This document shows, piece by piece, positions 25,167-33,713 of a stretch of 64,000 bases of DNA (position 1 is the stretch's first letter; each line of letters begins with the position of its first letter). The translations under genes were made by a program, and so were the position numbers. The stretch spans positions 62,001 to 126,000 of the forward strand of contig NZ_CP090059.1 of the NCBI RefSeq assembly GCF_021391395.1. Direction: 5' to 3'. The stretch is from Sphingomonas cannabina (GTDB lineage Bacteria > Pseudomonadota > Alphaproteobacteria > Sphingomonadales > Sphingomonadaceae). Below the pieces are notes generated by a model that made no database searches, was not told where the DNA came from, and worked only from the letters and a program-made list of their open reading frames with translations.

Positions 25167-25746
25167 CCTGGCGATCATCGCCGCCAACGTGGCGCCGGGC
25201 AGCCGCGTTCTCGACGTCGGCTGCGGCGACGGCGCGCTGATGGCGGCGCTGCGCGACGAGCGCGGGGTCGACGCGCGCGGGCTCGAGCTCGATCCGGGCG
25301 ATGTCGCGACGGCGGTCGCGCGCGGGCTGTCGGTGGTGCAGGGCGACGCCGACACCGACCTCAAGGACTATCCGACCGACGCGTTCGACTATGCGATCCT
25401 GAGCCAGACGCTCCAGACGACGCGGCGGCCCGACCATGTCCTCGACGAACTGCTGCGGATCGGCCGGCGAGCCTTCGTGTCCTTCCCCAATTTCGCGCAT
25501 TGGCGGGTGCGCGCGTCGCTCTTGTTCGGCGGCCGGATGCCGGTCACGCGGCTGCTGCCGCTCGAATGGTATGAGACGCCCAACATCCACCACGTCACCG
25601 TCGACGACTTCCGCGCCTTCGTGCGGCAGCGCGGGATCACGGTGGAGGGCGCCTGGTTCCTCGCCAACGGCGCTCCGGCGCGGCCGGCCGCGGCGAACCT
25701 GTTCGCCGAGCACGCCGTGTTCCTCCTGAGCCAACCCCGCCGCTGA
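25144..25746 (+). CDS. metW: Methionine biosynthesis protein MetW
   Basis: This 200-residue SAM-methyltransferase-fold protein has LDVGCGDGALM (motif I) and the MetW segments AILSQTLQTTRRPDHVLDELLRIGRRAFVSFPNFAHWRVR and PYEW-like LPLEWYETPNIHH. MetW works with MetX in some bacteria, where it activates homoserine acetylation. It starts inside the end of the GNAT gene. Confidence 0.92.
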   Translation: MPSSLRPDLAIIAANVAPGSRVLDVGCGDGALMAALRDERGVDARGLELDPGDVATAVARGLSVVQGDADTDLKDYPTDAFDYAILSQTLQTTRRPDHVLDELLRIGRRAFVSFPNFAHWRVRASLLFGGRMPVTRLLPLEWYETPNIHHVTVDDFRAFVRQRGITVEGAWFLANGAPARPAAANLFAEHAVFLLSQPRR

Positions 25747-25774
25747 TGCGTTCTCTCCTCGAAGGAGAGCGATG

Positions 25775-26011
25775 ATGAGCGACAAGCAGCCGACGCAGGC
25801 GAGCGGCGGTCCCGGCGGCAAGCGAGACGGTGTCAGCGACATCGCCAGCCGCAAGGGTGGCGGGGAATCGGGCGGCGGTGCCTACGCCGATAAGAATCTG
25901 GTCAAGCGAAAGGGCGAATGGTCGGGCTTCCTCGGCCACGGCGGCCTGAGCGAGGTCGACTATCACGGACCCGACAATCCCAATGAGACGACGGGCGGCA
26001 ACAAGCCTTGA
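25775..26011 (+). CDS. Small hydrophilic protein of unknown function
   Basis: This 78-residue protein is Gly/Lys-rich with no hydrophobic segment, so it is probably soluble and largely disordered. AAGGAG lies 7 nt before ATG 25775 (4 nt before ATG 25772), a strong ribosome-binding site that supports real translation. I do not recognise the family. It is followed by a repeat element and the convergent ssb. Confidence 0.6.
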   Translation: MSDKQPTQASGGPGGKRDGVSDIASRKGGGESGGGAYADKNLVKRKGEWSGFLGHGGLSEVDYHGPDNPNETTGGNKP

Positions 26012-26019
26012 GATCGATC

Positions 26020-26096
26020 GTGCCCTGCGAAAGCAGGAGCTCCGGCCTCGCGCGATACCCTCGATGATCCAGGGCTCCTGCTTTCGCAGGAGCACG
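26020..26096. repeat. Double-hairpin palindromic repeat, copy 2
   Basis: Arms at 26020-26040 and 26074-26096 repeat the copy-1 design, with A in place of G in the loop and a one-base deletion in the left arm. It lies between the small hydrophilic gene and convergent ssb and may terminate both transcripts. Confidence 0.85.
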
Positions 26097-26125
26097 AGGT
26101 CACTTAATGCGAAGCTTCGGGCAGC

Positions 26126-26671
26126 TCAGAACGGCACGTCGTCGTCGAGGTCGTCAGCGAAGCCGCCGCCGAAGTCGTTGCCCTTGGCCGCGCCCGAACG
26201 CTGCCCGCCCGAGTTGAAGTTGCCGCCGCGCGCGCCCGAGCTCTGCCCGGCGAAATCGTCGCTGCCGCCCGCCCAGTCGTCACCGCCGCGCGGGGCGCCG
26301 CCACCAGCGCCGCCGCCCGGCGCGCCGTCGAGCATCGTCAGCACACTGTTGAAGCCCTGCAGCACGATCTCGGTCGAATAGCGGTCCTGGCCCTGCTGGT
26401 CCTGCCACTTACGCGTCTGCAGCGCGCCCTCGACATAGACCTTGCTGCCCTTGCGCAGATAGCGCTCGGCGACGTTGGCGAGGCCTTCGTTGAAGACCTT
26501 GACCGTGTGCCACTCGGTGCGCTCCTTGCGCTCGCCGGTGTTGCGGTCCTTCCAGCTCTCCGACGTCGCGATGCGCAGCTCGACGACCTTGCCGCCGTTC
26601 TGGAAGCTGCGGCTCTCGGGATCGCGTCCCAGGTTGCCGACCAGGATGACCTTGTTGACGCTGCCCGCCAT
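26126..26671 (-). CDS. ssb: Single-stranded DNA-binding protein
   Basis: This 181-residue protein has an OB-fold domain at residues 1-110 ([34 protein letters not shown]), a Gly-rich linker and the acidic tail DDLDDDVPF that recruits replication and repair proteins. Length and architecture are typical of alphaproteobacterial SSB. Confidence 0.95.
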   Translation of the reverse strand: MAGSVNKVILVGNLGRDPESRSFQNGGKVVELRIATSESWKDRNTGERKERTEWHTVKVFNEGLANVAERYLRKGSKVYVEGALQTRKWQDQQGQDRYSTEIVLQGFNSVLTMLDGAPGGGAGGGAPRGGDDWAGGSDDFAGQSSGARGGNFNSGGQRSGAAKGNDFGGGFADDLDDDVPF

Positions 26672-26681
26672 TCAAAAATTC

Positions 26682-28562
26682 CTACAATCCAATTGCCGTC
26701 GCGACCCAATAGGTCGCTCCCGCAGCGATGTAGGCCAGTGCGAACAAATAGCCAACCATGAACGCGGGCCATTTCCACCCGTTGGTTTCGCGCCGCGTGA
26801 CGGCGATGGTCGAGATGCACTGCGGCGCGAACACGAACCACATCAGGAAGGCGAGCGCGGTCGGCAACGACCAGCGGCCCTTGAGCTGGTCCTGGATGCG
26901 CCCCTCGTTGGCGGCGTCGGTGCCGTCGATGGCATAGACGGTGCCGATCGCCGCCACCGCCACCTCGCGCGCCGCCATCGCCGGCAGCAGCGCGAGCGAG
27001 ATGTCGCGGTTGAAGCCGATCGGCTTCACCACCAGCTCGATCGCATGGCCGATGCGGCCGCCGATGGAGTAATCGACGGGGGAGATGCCCGAGCCCTCGG
27101 GCGGCTTGGGGACGCTCAGCAGCAGCCACAGCACCACCGTGGTCGCGGCGATGATCGTGCCGGCGCGCTTCAGGAAGATGATCGCGCGCTGCCACAGGCC
27201 GAGCAGCACGTCGCGCATGCTCGGCCATTGATACTTCGGCATCTCCATCATGAAGCCCGAGGAGGCGCCCTTGGTCACCGTGCGCCGCAGCACCAGCGCC
27301 GCGCCATAGGCTCCCGCCACGCCGACGATCAGCAGGCCGAACATGACGAGCCCCTGCAGCCGCACGAACGGCAGCACCTGGGTGTTGGGGATCATCGCGC
27401 CGATGATCAGAGTATAGACCGGCCAGCGCGCCGAGCAGGTCATCAAGGGCGCGATCAGGATGGTGGTGAGCCGATCCTTCTCATCGTCGATGGTGCGGGT
27501 CGCCATGATCCCCGGCACCGCGCAGGCGAAGGACGACAAGAGCGGGATGAAGGCGCGGCCCGACAGGCCGACGCTCGCCATCAGCCGGTCCATCAGGAAC
27601 GCCGCGCGCACCATGTAGCCGGTCGATTCGAGCACGAGGATGAACAGGAACAGGATCAGGATCTGCGGCAGGAACACGATCACCGCGCCGACGCCGGCGA
27701 TCAGCCCGTCGGTGATCAGCGATCGGACGAAGCCGTCCGGCATCACCTCCCGCACCCAGTTGCCGAGCGAGGTGAAGCCCGCGTCGATCGCATCGGCGGG
27801 GATGACCGCCCAGGTGAACACCGCCTGGAACATCACGAACAGCAGCGCCAGCAGCAGCGCCGGTCCCGCCACCGGGTGCAGCGCGATCGCGTCGAGCCGG
27901 TGGGTCCAGCGCCGCACCGCCGTCTCCGAGACGGTGGCCTTGGCCGCGATGGTGCGGGCGAGGCGCTGGAGCGTGGCGATGTCGTCGACCGGCCCGCCGC
28001 CGGCCCGGATCGGCCGCGCACCGCTGACCTGCACCGCGGCGGCGAGCCGGTCCTTGAGCTGGTCGATGCCGCGCTTGCGGACCGCGACGGTCGGCACCAC
28101 CGGCACGCCGAGCTCCTCCTCGAGTTGCGCCGGATCGAGCACCAGCCCGTCGCGCTCGGCGAGGTCGATCATGTTGAGCGCGATCACCACTGGCGTGCCG
28201 AGCGCGATGAGCTGGAGCGCGAAGCGCAGGTGGTTGTCGAGATTGGCGGCGTCGACCACCACCAGGATCGCATCGGGCAGCCGCTCGCCTTCCTGCCGGC
28301 CGAGCACGACGTCGCGCGTCACGCGCTCGTCGGGCGAGGCGGGGTCGAGGCTGTAGGCGCCGGGCAGGTCGATCAGCTCGACCGGGCGGCCGTCGGGCAG
28401 CGCCATCCGCCCGGAATGGCGCTCGACGGTGACGCCGGGATAGTTGCCGACCTTCTGCCGCGCGCCGGTGAGCGCGTTGAACAGCGCGCTCTTGCCGGCA
28501 TTGGGATTGCCGACGACCGCGACCAGCGGCGCGAGGGTGGCGGGGGCGTGCGTCGGACTTAC
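26682..28562 (-). CDS. feoB: Ferrous iron transporter FeoB (start codon not canonical)
   Basis: The protein has an N-terminal G domain (G1 GNPNAGKS, then KVGNYPGVTVE, DLPGAYSL and LNMIDLA) and a C-terminal polytopic domain with Gate motifs (SSFACAVPGIMATRTI; PMLTC-like LMTCSARWPVYTLII). It imports Fe2+. The open frame reaches back to 28619 with no ATG, GTG or TTG before the P-loop; the first in-frame Met is at 28406, past G1. GTA at 28562, one base after the feoA stop, is where a GTG would be expected. The 626-residue length on that basis fits the family. Confidence 0.85.
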   Translation of the reverse strand, partial: VSPTHAPATLAPLVAVVGNPNAGKSALFNALTGARQKVGNYPGVTVERHSGRMALPDGRPVELIDLPGAYSLDPASPDERVTRDVVLGRQEGERLPDAILVVVDAANLDNHLRFALQLIALGTPVVIALNMIDLAERDGLVLDPAQLEEELGVPVVPTVAVRKRGIDQLKDRLAAAVQVSGARPIRAGGGPVDDIATLQRLARTIAAKATVSETAVRRWTHRLDAIALHPVAGPALLLALLFVMFQAVFTWAVIPADAIDAGFTSLGNWVREVMPDGFVRSLITDGLIAGVGAVIVFLPQILILFLFILVLESTGYMVRAAFLMDRLMASVGLSGRAFIPLLSSFACAVPGIMATRTIDDEKDRLTTILIAPLMTCSARWPVYTLIIGAMIPNTQVLPFVRLQGLVMFGLLIVGVAGAYGAALVLRRTVTKGASSGFMMEMPKYQWPSMRDVLLGLWQRAIIFLKRAGTIIAATTVVLWLLLSVPKPPEGSGISPVDYSIGGRIGHAIELVVKPIGFNRDISLALLPAMAAREVAVAAIGTVYAIDGTDAANEGRIQDQLKGRWSLPTALAFLMWFVFAPQCISTIAVTRRETNGWKWPAFMVGYLFALAYIAAGATYWVATAIGL

Positions 28563-28563
28563 T

Positions 28564-28833
28564 CTAGCTGGCGGGGGCGACGTGGATGGCGTGGCCGACG
28601 TGGCGGCGGATCGCCACCGTCATCCGCCCGATCCGGCAGGCGATCGGCCCGCTGCCGAGCGAGGCCTTGTGCAGCAGCTCGACCTCGACGCCCTCGTCGA
28701 GCCCGAGCTCGCGCAGCCGCCGCGCCTCCGGGGCGCTCAGCGTGTCCCAGTCGACCGCGGCGACGGTGCCGGGCACGCGACGGGGGAGGTGGCCGAGTCG
28801 GACGGGAGCGGACAAGGAGACAGGGGCATTCAT
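28564..28833 (-). CDS. feoA: FeoA-domain protein
   Basis: This 89-residue protein has an SH3-like FeoA domain (RRLRELGLDEGVEVELLHKASLGSGPIACRIGRMTVAIRRHVGHAIHV). FeoA supports FeoB-mediated iron uptake. It is the first gene of the feoAB operon and lies directly behind a Fur-box-like sequence. Confidence 0.88.
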   Translation of the reverse strand: MNAPVSLSAPVRLGHLPRRVPGTVAAVDWDTLSAPEARRLRELGLDEGVEVELLHKASLGSGPIACRIGRMTVAIRRHVGHAIHVAPAS

Positions 28834-28836
28834 TGC

Positions 28837-28855
28837 TGCGAGTGATTATCAATAG
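28837..28855 (-). promoter_or_regulatory. Putative Fur operator upstream of feoA
   Basis: On the minus strand CTATTGATAATCACTCGCA has the TGATAATCA core of Fur boxes and a weaker second half. It is AT-rich against its surroundings and begins 4 bp from the feoA ATG. Iron repression of feoAB by Fur is well known in other bacteria. Confidence 0.5.
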
Positions 28856-28887
28856 TAGCGCGGCGATGCCAGCGCAAAGTGCGACCC

Positions 28888-29547
28888 CTAGCGTACCGGA
28901 TAGCGCAAGCGCCCGACGAAGCGCGACAGGCTCGGCCGATGGGCGATGCGGGCGAGGAAGCCGGCCTTGGTCTTCTCGAACGCCATGATGCCGTCGATGC
29001 GCCGCTGGAGGAAGGCGCTGGTATCGACGTGGCCTTCGCTCTCGTCGCCCAGGAATACCTGGATCGTCGCCGCATAGACGCCGGCGAGGATGCCCCGCTT
29101 GGTATAGTGGTTATAGTCGGTCGCGGTGTCGCCCGCCGCGCGCCACATGACGTCGGCCGAGCGCCAGCCGAGCTTCGCCGCCCGCACCAGGTTCTGCGGC
29201 AGGGCCAGCACCGCATAGGCCCGCCGGAGCGATTCGCGCAGCGGGGCGAGCAGCTCGAGCCGCGCCTCGACCAGCGCCGCGATCTTCTGCCGCACCTTCA
29301 TCGCCGCCAGCGTCGCCGGCGGCAGCTTGGCGAGCATCTCCCGATCGATGTGCGCGAACCAGGCATCGATCATCTCGACCGCGCCGCCCGGCCAGGCGAG
29401 CTTCGCCACGTCGGGATCGACCCCGCGCATCGCGGCGGCTGCGGCGACGGCGCGCGGCGTCCAGCCGTCGAACGCGGCATTGACCGCGACGTCGCCGATC
29501 AGCGCATCGCGAATCTCGTCGAGCGTGGCATCTTGGAGGTCAGCCAT
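28888..29547 (-). CDS. COQ9-family protein
   Basis: This 219-residue helical protein matches the COQ9 family of alphaproteobacteria and mitochondria (ATLDEIRDALIGDVAVNAAFDGWTPRAV at the start; the conserved core SADVMWRAAGDTATDYNHYTKRGILAGVYAAT). COQ9 binds lipids and assists ubiquinone synthesis. AAAGGAG lies before ATG 29547. The start overlaps the 3' end of the upstream exporter gene by 8 nt. Confidence 0.88.
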   Translation of the reverse strand: MADLQDATLDEIRDALIGDVAVNAAFDGWTPRAVAAAAAMRGVDPDVAKLAWPGGAVEMIDAWFAHIDREMLAKLPPATLAAMKVRQKIAALVEARLELLAPLRESLRRAYAVLALPQNLVRAAKLGWRSADVMWRAAGDTATDYNHYTKRGILAGVYAATIQVFLGDESEGHVDTSAFLQRRIDGIMAFEKTKAGFLARIAHRPSLSRFVGRLRYPVR

Positions 29548-30484
29548 CCAGGCTCCTTTGCGCCTGCGCGCCGACCGGCGCAAGCTGCACTGGCGTGCGG
29601 CCGCCCCGGCGCACCAGCACCAGCGCGAGGGCGACCAGCGCGGCGCCGACGAAATCGAGCGTGCCGAGCCGCTCGTCATAGACGACCCAGCCGATCGCCG
29701 CCGCCACCACCGGCTGGATCAGCAGCGCGATGCCGACCACCAGCGGCGAGAGCTTGCCGAGCGCGTAGATCATCAGTCCCTGCCCCACCACCTGGCTCAG
29801 CACCGCCAGCGCGACCAGCGGCCCCCAGCGATGCGGCAGGATCGCTTCACCGAGCAGCCAGGCGGCTACGAGCAGCGGCAGCACGCTGGTGATGCTCGAC
29901 AGCGCGAGCGCGGGCAGCGGCGCCATGCGCTCGCGCACCCGGGACATGACGATGAAGTAAAGGGCGTAGAACAGCCCGGCGGCGAGGCAGAGGAGATCGC
30001 CGACGAGATTGCGGGAGGACAGCTCGGCCGAGCGCCCGAGCAGCAGCGCGCCGCCGGCCACCGCGATCCCCAGCGCGACACCCTGCGACCGCGTCGGCCA
30101 GCTCCGCGCGGCGATGAAGCCGTAGACGGGAAAGACCAAAGTCGCGACATTGCCGAGCAGCGTGGAGTTGGCGAGCGTGGTCTGGTGGATGCCGACATGC
30201 CAGCTGCCAAGATCGGCGGCGAAGGCGATGCCGCTCACCCCCAGCACCCACCACAGCCCCTTGGCGCTGGCGATCGGGCGCTGGCGGAGCGACCAGGTCG
30301 CCGCCAGCAGCAGCGGCGCGGCGATCGCCATGCGCCAGAAGGCGGCCGCCACCGGCCCGACATCGGCCATCCGCACGAACCACGGCCCGAACGCGAGCGC
30401 GACGTTCGCCCCCGCCACGGCCAGCAAGGGTAAGATTTGGCTTTGCTGCGGCGCAGCTTTTCTTGGCTCTCCGCTCCGGTGCAT
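29540..30484 (-). CDS. DMT-superfamily (EamA) transporter
   Basis: This 314-residue protein has ten predicted helices in two EamA halves. Family members export amino acids or metabolites; the substrate is not evident. It is upstream of and overlapping the COQ9 gene, and divergent from the Old Yellow Enzyme gene. Confidence 0.82.
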   Translation of the reverse strand: MHRSGEPRKAAPQQSQILPLLAVAGANVALAFGPWFVRMADVGPVAAAFWRMAIAAPLLLAATWSLRQRPIASAKGLWWVLGVSGIAFAADLGSWHVGIHQTTLANSTLLGNVATLVFPVYGFIAARSWPTRSQGVALGIAVAGGALLLGRSAELSSRNLVGDLLCLAAGLFYALYFIVMSRVRERMAPLPALALSSITSVLPLLVAAWLLGEAILPHRWGPLVALAVLSQVVGQGLMIYALGKLSPLVVGIALLIQPVVAAAIGWVVYDERLGTLDFVGAALVALALVLVRRGGRTPVQLAPVGAQAQRSLDG

Positions 30485-30542
30485 GCGGCCCTGTAACGTC
30501 CTAGCTTCGCCGCGTCGCCCCCAAGGGAGGTTTTATCCGGTC

Positions 30543-31622
30543 ATGCCCAGCTTGTTCGATTCCATTGACCTCGGTGCGATCCGCGCACCCAACCGCGTGC
30601 TGATGGCGCCGCTCACCCGCGGCCGCTCGACCGAGGGCCATGTGCCGACGCCGCTGATGATCGACTATTACCGCCAGCGTGCCGGTGCCGGCCTGATCAT
30701 CACCGAGGGTACCGGCATCAGTCGCGAAGGGCTGGGTTGGCCCAACGCGCCGGGCCTGTGGACCGACGAGCAGGTCGACGCGTGGAAGCCGATCGTCGAC
30801 GCGGTGCACGAGGCGGGCGGGCGGATCGTGCCGCAGCTCTGGCACATGGGCCGGCTCGCGCGGCCGGACGTCACCGGCCAGCAATCGCTGTCGTCCTCGC
30901 CGATCCAGGCGCCCTATGCGCCGGGCAAGCCCAACCCGTACGACGAGCCGCGGCCGGCGACGCATGACGACATCAGACGCGTGCTCGACGACTATTCCGC
31001 GGCGGCACGCAACGCGCTGCGCGCCGGGTTCGACGGCGTCGCGCTGCACGCTGCCAATGGCTATCTGATCGACCAGTTCCTGCGTGACGGCGTCAATCAT
31101 CGCGAGGATGACTACGGCGGTCTGCCCGAGAACCGCATCCGCCTGCTCCTCGAAGTCGTCGACCGGCTGATCGCCGAGGCCGGCGCGGATCGCACCGGCG
31201 TGCGCCTGTCGCCCAACGGCGAGACGCAGGGCGCCGACGACAGCGATCCCGAAGCGATTTTCGTGCCGGCGGCGAGGGCGCTCGCCGAGCGCGGCATCGC
31301 CTTCCTCGAGCTGCGCGAGCTCACGCCGGAGGGGACCTTCGGCAAGAGCGAGGTGCCTCCGCTCAGCCCCAAGATTCGCGAGGTCTTCCCTGGGCCGCTA
31401 GTGCTCAACCAGGACTATGATTTTGCGGCCGCGCAGGCCGCGCTCGATGCGGGCCTGGCCGATGCAATCGCCTTCGGCCGGCCGTTCATCGCCAATCCGG
31501 ACCTGGCCGAGCGCCTGCGCCAAGGGGCGCCGCTCAACCCGGCCGACCCCAGGACCTTCTACACGCCGGGTCCCGAGGGCTATACCGACTATCCGGCGCT
31601 GCCCGAGACCAGGGCTGCCTGA
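30543..31622 (+). CDS. Old Yellow Enzyme-family NADH:flavin oxidoreductase
   Basis: This 359-residue FMN-dependent TIM-barrel protein resembles NemA-type ene-reductases: APLTRGRS near the N terminus, QLWHMGR, GFDGVALHAANGYLIDQFLRDGVNHREDDYGG, and the C-terminal AFGRPFIANPDLAERL. It would reduce activated C=C bonds or nitro compounds; the natural substrate is unknown. ATG 30543 begins the conserved sequence. Confidence 0.9.
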   Translation: MPSLFDSIDLGAIRAPNRVLMAPLTRGRSTEGHVPTPLMIDYYRQRAGAGLIITEGTGISREGLGWPNAPGLWTDEQVDAWKPIVDAVHEAGGRIVPQLWHMGRLARPDVTGQQSLSSSPIQAPYAPGKPNPYDEPRPATHDDIRRVLDDYSAAARNALRAGFDGVALHAANGYLIDQFLRDGVNHREDDYGGLPENRIRLLLEVVDRLIAEAGADRTGVRLSPNGETQGADDSDPEAIFVPAARALAERGIAFLELRELTPEGTFGKSEVPPLSPKIREVFPGPLVLNQDYDFAAAQAALDAGLADAIAFGRPFIANPDLAERLRQGAPLNPADPRTFYTPGPEGYTDYPALPETRAA

Positions 31623-32360
31623 TCAGGCGCGGCGGGCGGTGATGAAATAATCGAGCGCGCGGCTGTCGCTGAGCACGAAGCCGTGGCCCGGCGACAGGCT
31701 GAGCCCGCGCGTGTCGATCACCTCCAGCCCCGCATTCTCGACCAGCGCGGTCAGTTCGTCGGGCGTCAGGAACTTGTCCCAGTCGTGCGTGCCCCTGGGA
31801 ATCTGGCCGGTGCCCTCGCCGATGGTGATCATCGCGAGGCGCGACAGCGCGGTGCGATTGGGCGTCGACAGCAGCATCAGGCCGCCCGGCGTCAGCACCT
31901 CCGCCAGCCCGCGGACGAAGGCGGCCGGATCGGTGACGTGCTCGATCACCTCGAAGCTCACCACCAGGTCGAAGCGCCGGCCGGCAACGGTTTCGATCCC
32001 GCCGGCGAGATAGTCGATGGCGAGGCCGCCCGCCGCCGCATGCGCACGGGCGGCGCCGATGTTCTCCGGTGCCGCATCGACCCCGGTCACCGCCGCGCCG
32101 AGCCGGGCGAGCGGCTCGGCGAGCAGCCCGGCGCCGCAGCCCATGTCGAGCGCGGTCTTCCCCGCAAGCGGCGTGAAGCTCGCCGGATCGCCGCCCCAAT
32201 GCGCATCGACCTGCTCGCGCAGGTAGGCGAGTCGCGGCGGGTTCAGCCGGTGGAGCATCGCCGAGGAGCCCTTGGGGTCCCACCAGTCGGCGGCGAGCCT
32301 GCCGAAATGCGCGGCCTCGGCCGGATCGATAGTTGCGGCTGTTACGGTTGCGTGACCCAT
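31623..32360 (-). CDS. ubiG: Ubiquinone biosynthesis O-methyltransferase UbiG
   Basis: This 245-residue SAM methyltransferase has motif I LDMGCGAGLL (71-80), the UbiG N-terminal segment HFGRLAADWWDPKGSSAMLHRLNPPRL and DLVVSFEVIEHV. It does both O-methylations in ubiquinone synthesis. Its stop abuts the convergent OYE gene (0 nt apart), and it is divergent from lysC, the usual alphaproteobacterial order. Confidence 0.93.
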   Translation of the reverse strand: MGHATVTAATIDPAEAAHFGRLAADWWDPKGSSAMLHRLNPPRLAYLREQVDAHWGGDPASFTPLAGKTALDMGCGAGLLAEPLARLGAAVTGVDAAPENIGAARAHAAAGGLAIDYLAGGIETVAGRRFDLVVSFEVIEHVTDPAAFVRGLAEVLTPGGLMLLSTPNRTALSRLAMITIGEGTGQIPRGTHDWDKFLTPDELTALVENAGLEVIDTRGLSLSPGHGFVLSDSRALDYFITARRA

Positions 32361-32411
32361 GCCGCCTCCCTATCAGGGCGCCCCACCTCACCCAAGGGAT
32401 AAGCGACACCC

Positions 32412-33668
32412 ATGGCCCGCATCGTGATGAAGTTCGGCGGCACCTCGATGGCGGGCATCGAGCGAATCCGCAGCGTCGCCGCGCGCGTCAAGCGCGAGTG
32501 GGAGGCGGGGAACGAGGTCGCGGTCGTCGTCTCGGCGATGGCCGGGGAGACCGACCGGCTGGTCAATTTCTGCCGCGAGGCGTCGTCGCTCTACGATCCG
32601 CGCGAGTACGACGTGGTGGTTTCCAGTGGCGAGCAGGTGACGAGCGGACTGCTCGCGATCGCGCTGCAGGCGATCGGCGTGCCAGCGCGCAGCTGGCTCG
32701 GCTGGCAGCTGCCGATCCGCACCTCCGACGGTCACGGCTCGGCGCGCATCGCCGAAATCGATACGACCGCGCTGAACGCCAGTCTCGCCAACCGCGAGGT
32801 CGCGGTGATCCCAGGCTTCCAGGGATTGGCGGCGGGGGAGCGCGTGACCACGCTCGGCCGCGGCGGTTCCGACACGTCGGCGGTGGCGATGGCGGCGGCG
32901 ATGAAGGCCGACCGCTGCGACATCTACACCGACGTCGACGGCGTCTACACCACCGACCCGCGCATCGTGCCGAGGGCGCGCAAGCTCAAGCGGGTGACCT
33001 ATGAGGAGATGCTCGAGCTCGCCAGCGTCGGCGCCAAGGTGCTGCAGACGCGCTCGGTCGGGCTCGCGATGAAGGAGAATGTCCGCGTCCAGGTGCTCTC
33101 GTCGTTCGTCGACGAGGACGGCGAGGCGGAGCCCGGCACGATGATCGTCGGGGAAGAGGAGATCGGAGACATGGAACGCCAGCTCATCACGGGCATCGCC
33201 CACGACAAGAACGAGGCGAAGATCACGCTGACCAGCGTGCCCGACAAGCCGGGCGCGGTCGCCAGCATCTTCGCGCCGCTGGCCGAGGCCGGCATCAACG
33301 TCGACATGATCATCCAGAACATCGCGCACAATGCGGGGTCGACCGACGTCACCTTCACCGTGCCGTCCGCCGACCTCGCCCGCTCGATCGACGTGCTGAA
33401 CCGCGCGCAGGGCGAGATCGGCTTCGGCGAGCTGGTCCATGACACCCGCGTCGCCAAGATCTCGATCGTCGGCGTGGGGATGCGCAGCCATGCCGGCGTC
33501 GCGTCGACGATGTTCACCACGCTCGGCGAGCGCGGGATCAACATCCAGGCAATCTCGACCAGCGAGATCAAGGTCAGCGTGTTGATCGAGGAGGATTATA
33601 CCGAGCTCGCGGTGCGCGTGCTGCACACTGCCTATGGCCTCGACGCGCCGGAGGATGCGGCGGCCTGA
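32412..33668 (+). CDS. lysC: Aspartate kinase LysC
   Basis: This 418-residue enzyme has the kinase motif MKFGGTSMAG, the catalytic region GRGGSDTSAVAMAAAMKADRCDIYTDVDGVYTTDPR, and two C-terminal ACT domains (ITLTSVPDKPGAVASIFAPL and ISIVGVGMRSHAGVASTMF) for lysine/threonine feedback. It commits aspartate to the lysine, threonine and methionine pathways, including metX substrate. Confidence 0.94.
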   Translation: MARIVMKFGGTSMAGIERIRSVAARVKREWEAGNEVAVVVSAMAGETDRLVNFCREASSLYDPREYDVVVSSGEQVTSGLLAIALQAIGVPARSWLGWQLPIRTSDGHGSARIAEIDTTALNASLANREVAVIPGFQGLAAGERVTTLGRGGSDTSAVAMAAAMKADRCDIYTDVDGVYTTDPRIVPRARKLKRVTYEEMLELASVGAKVLQTRSVGLAMKENVRVQVLSSFVDEDGEAEPGTMIVGEEEIGDMERQLITGIAHDKNEAKITLTSVPDKPGAVASIFAPLAEAGINVDMIIQNIAHNAGSTDVTFTVPSADLARSIDVLNRAQGEIGFGELVHDTRVAKISIVGVGMRSHAGVASTMFTTLGERGINIQAISTSEIKVSVLIEEDYTELAVRVLHTAYGLDAPEDAAA

Positions 33669-33713
33669 CGAGCCGCTTGCCGCGCCGCGGCGGCGAAGCT
33701 ACCGCCGTGCCTT

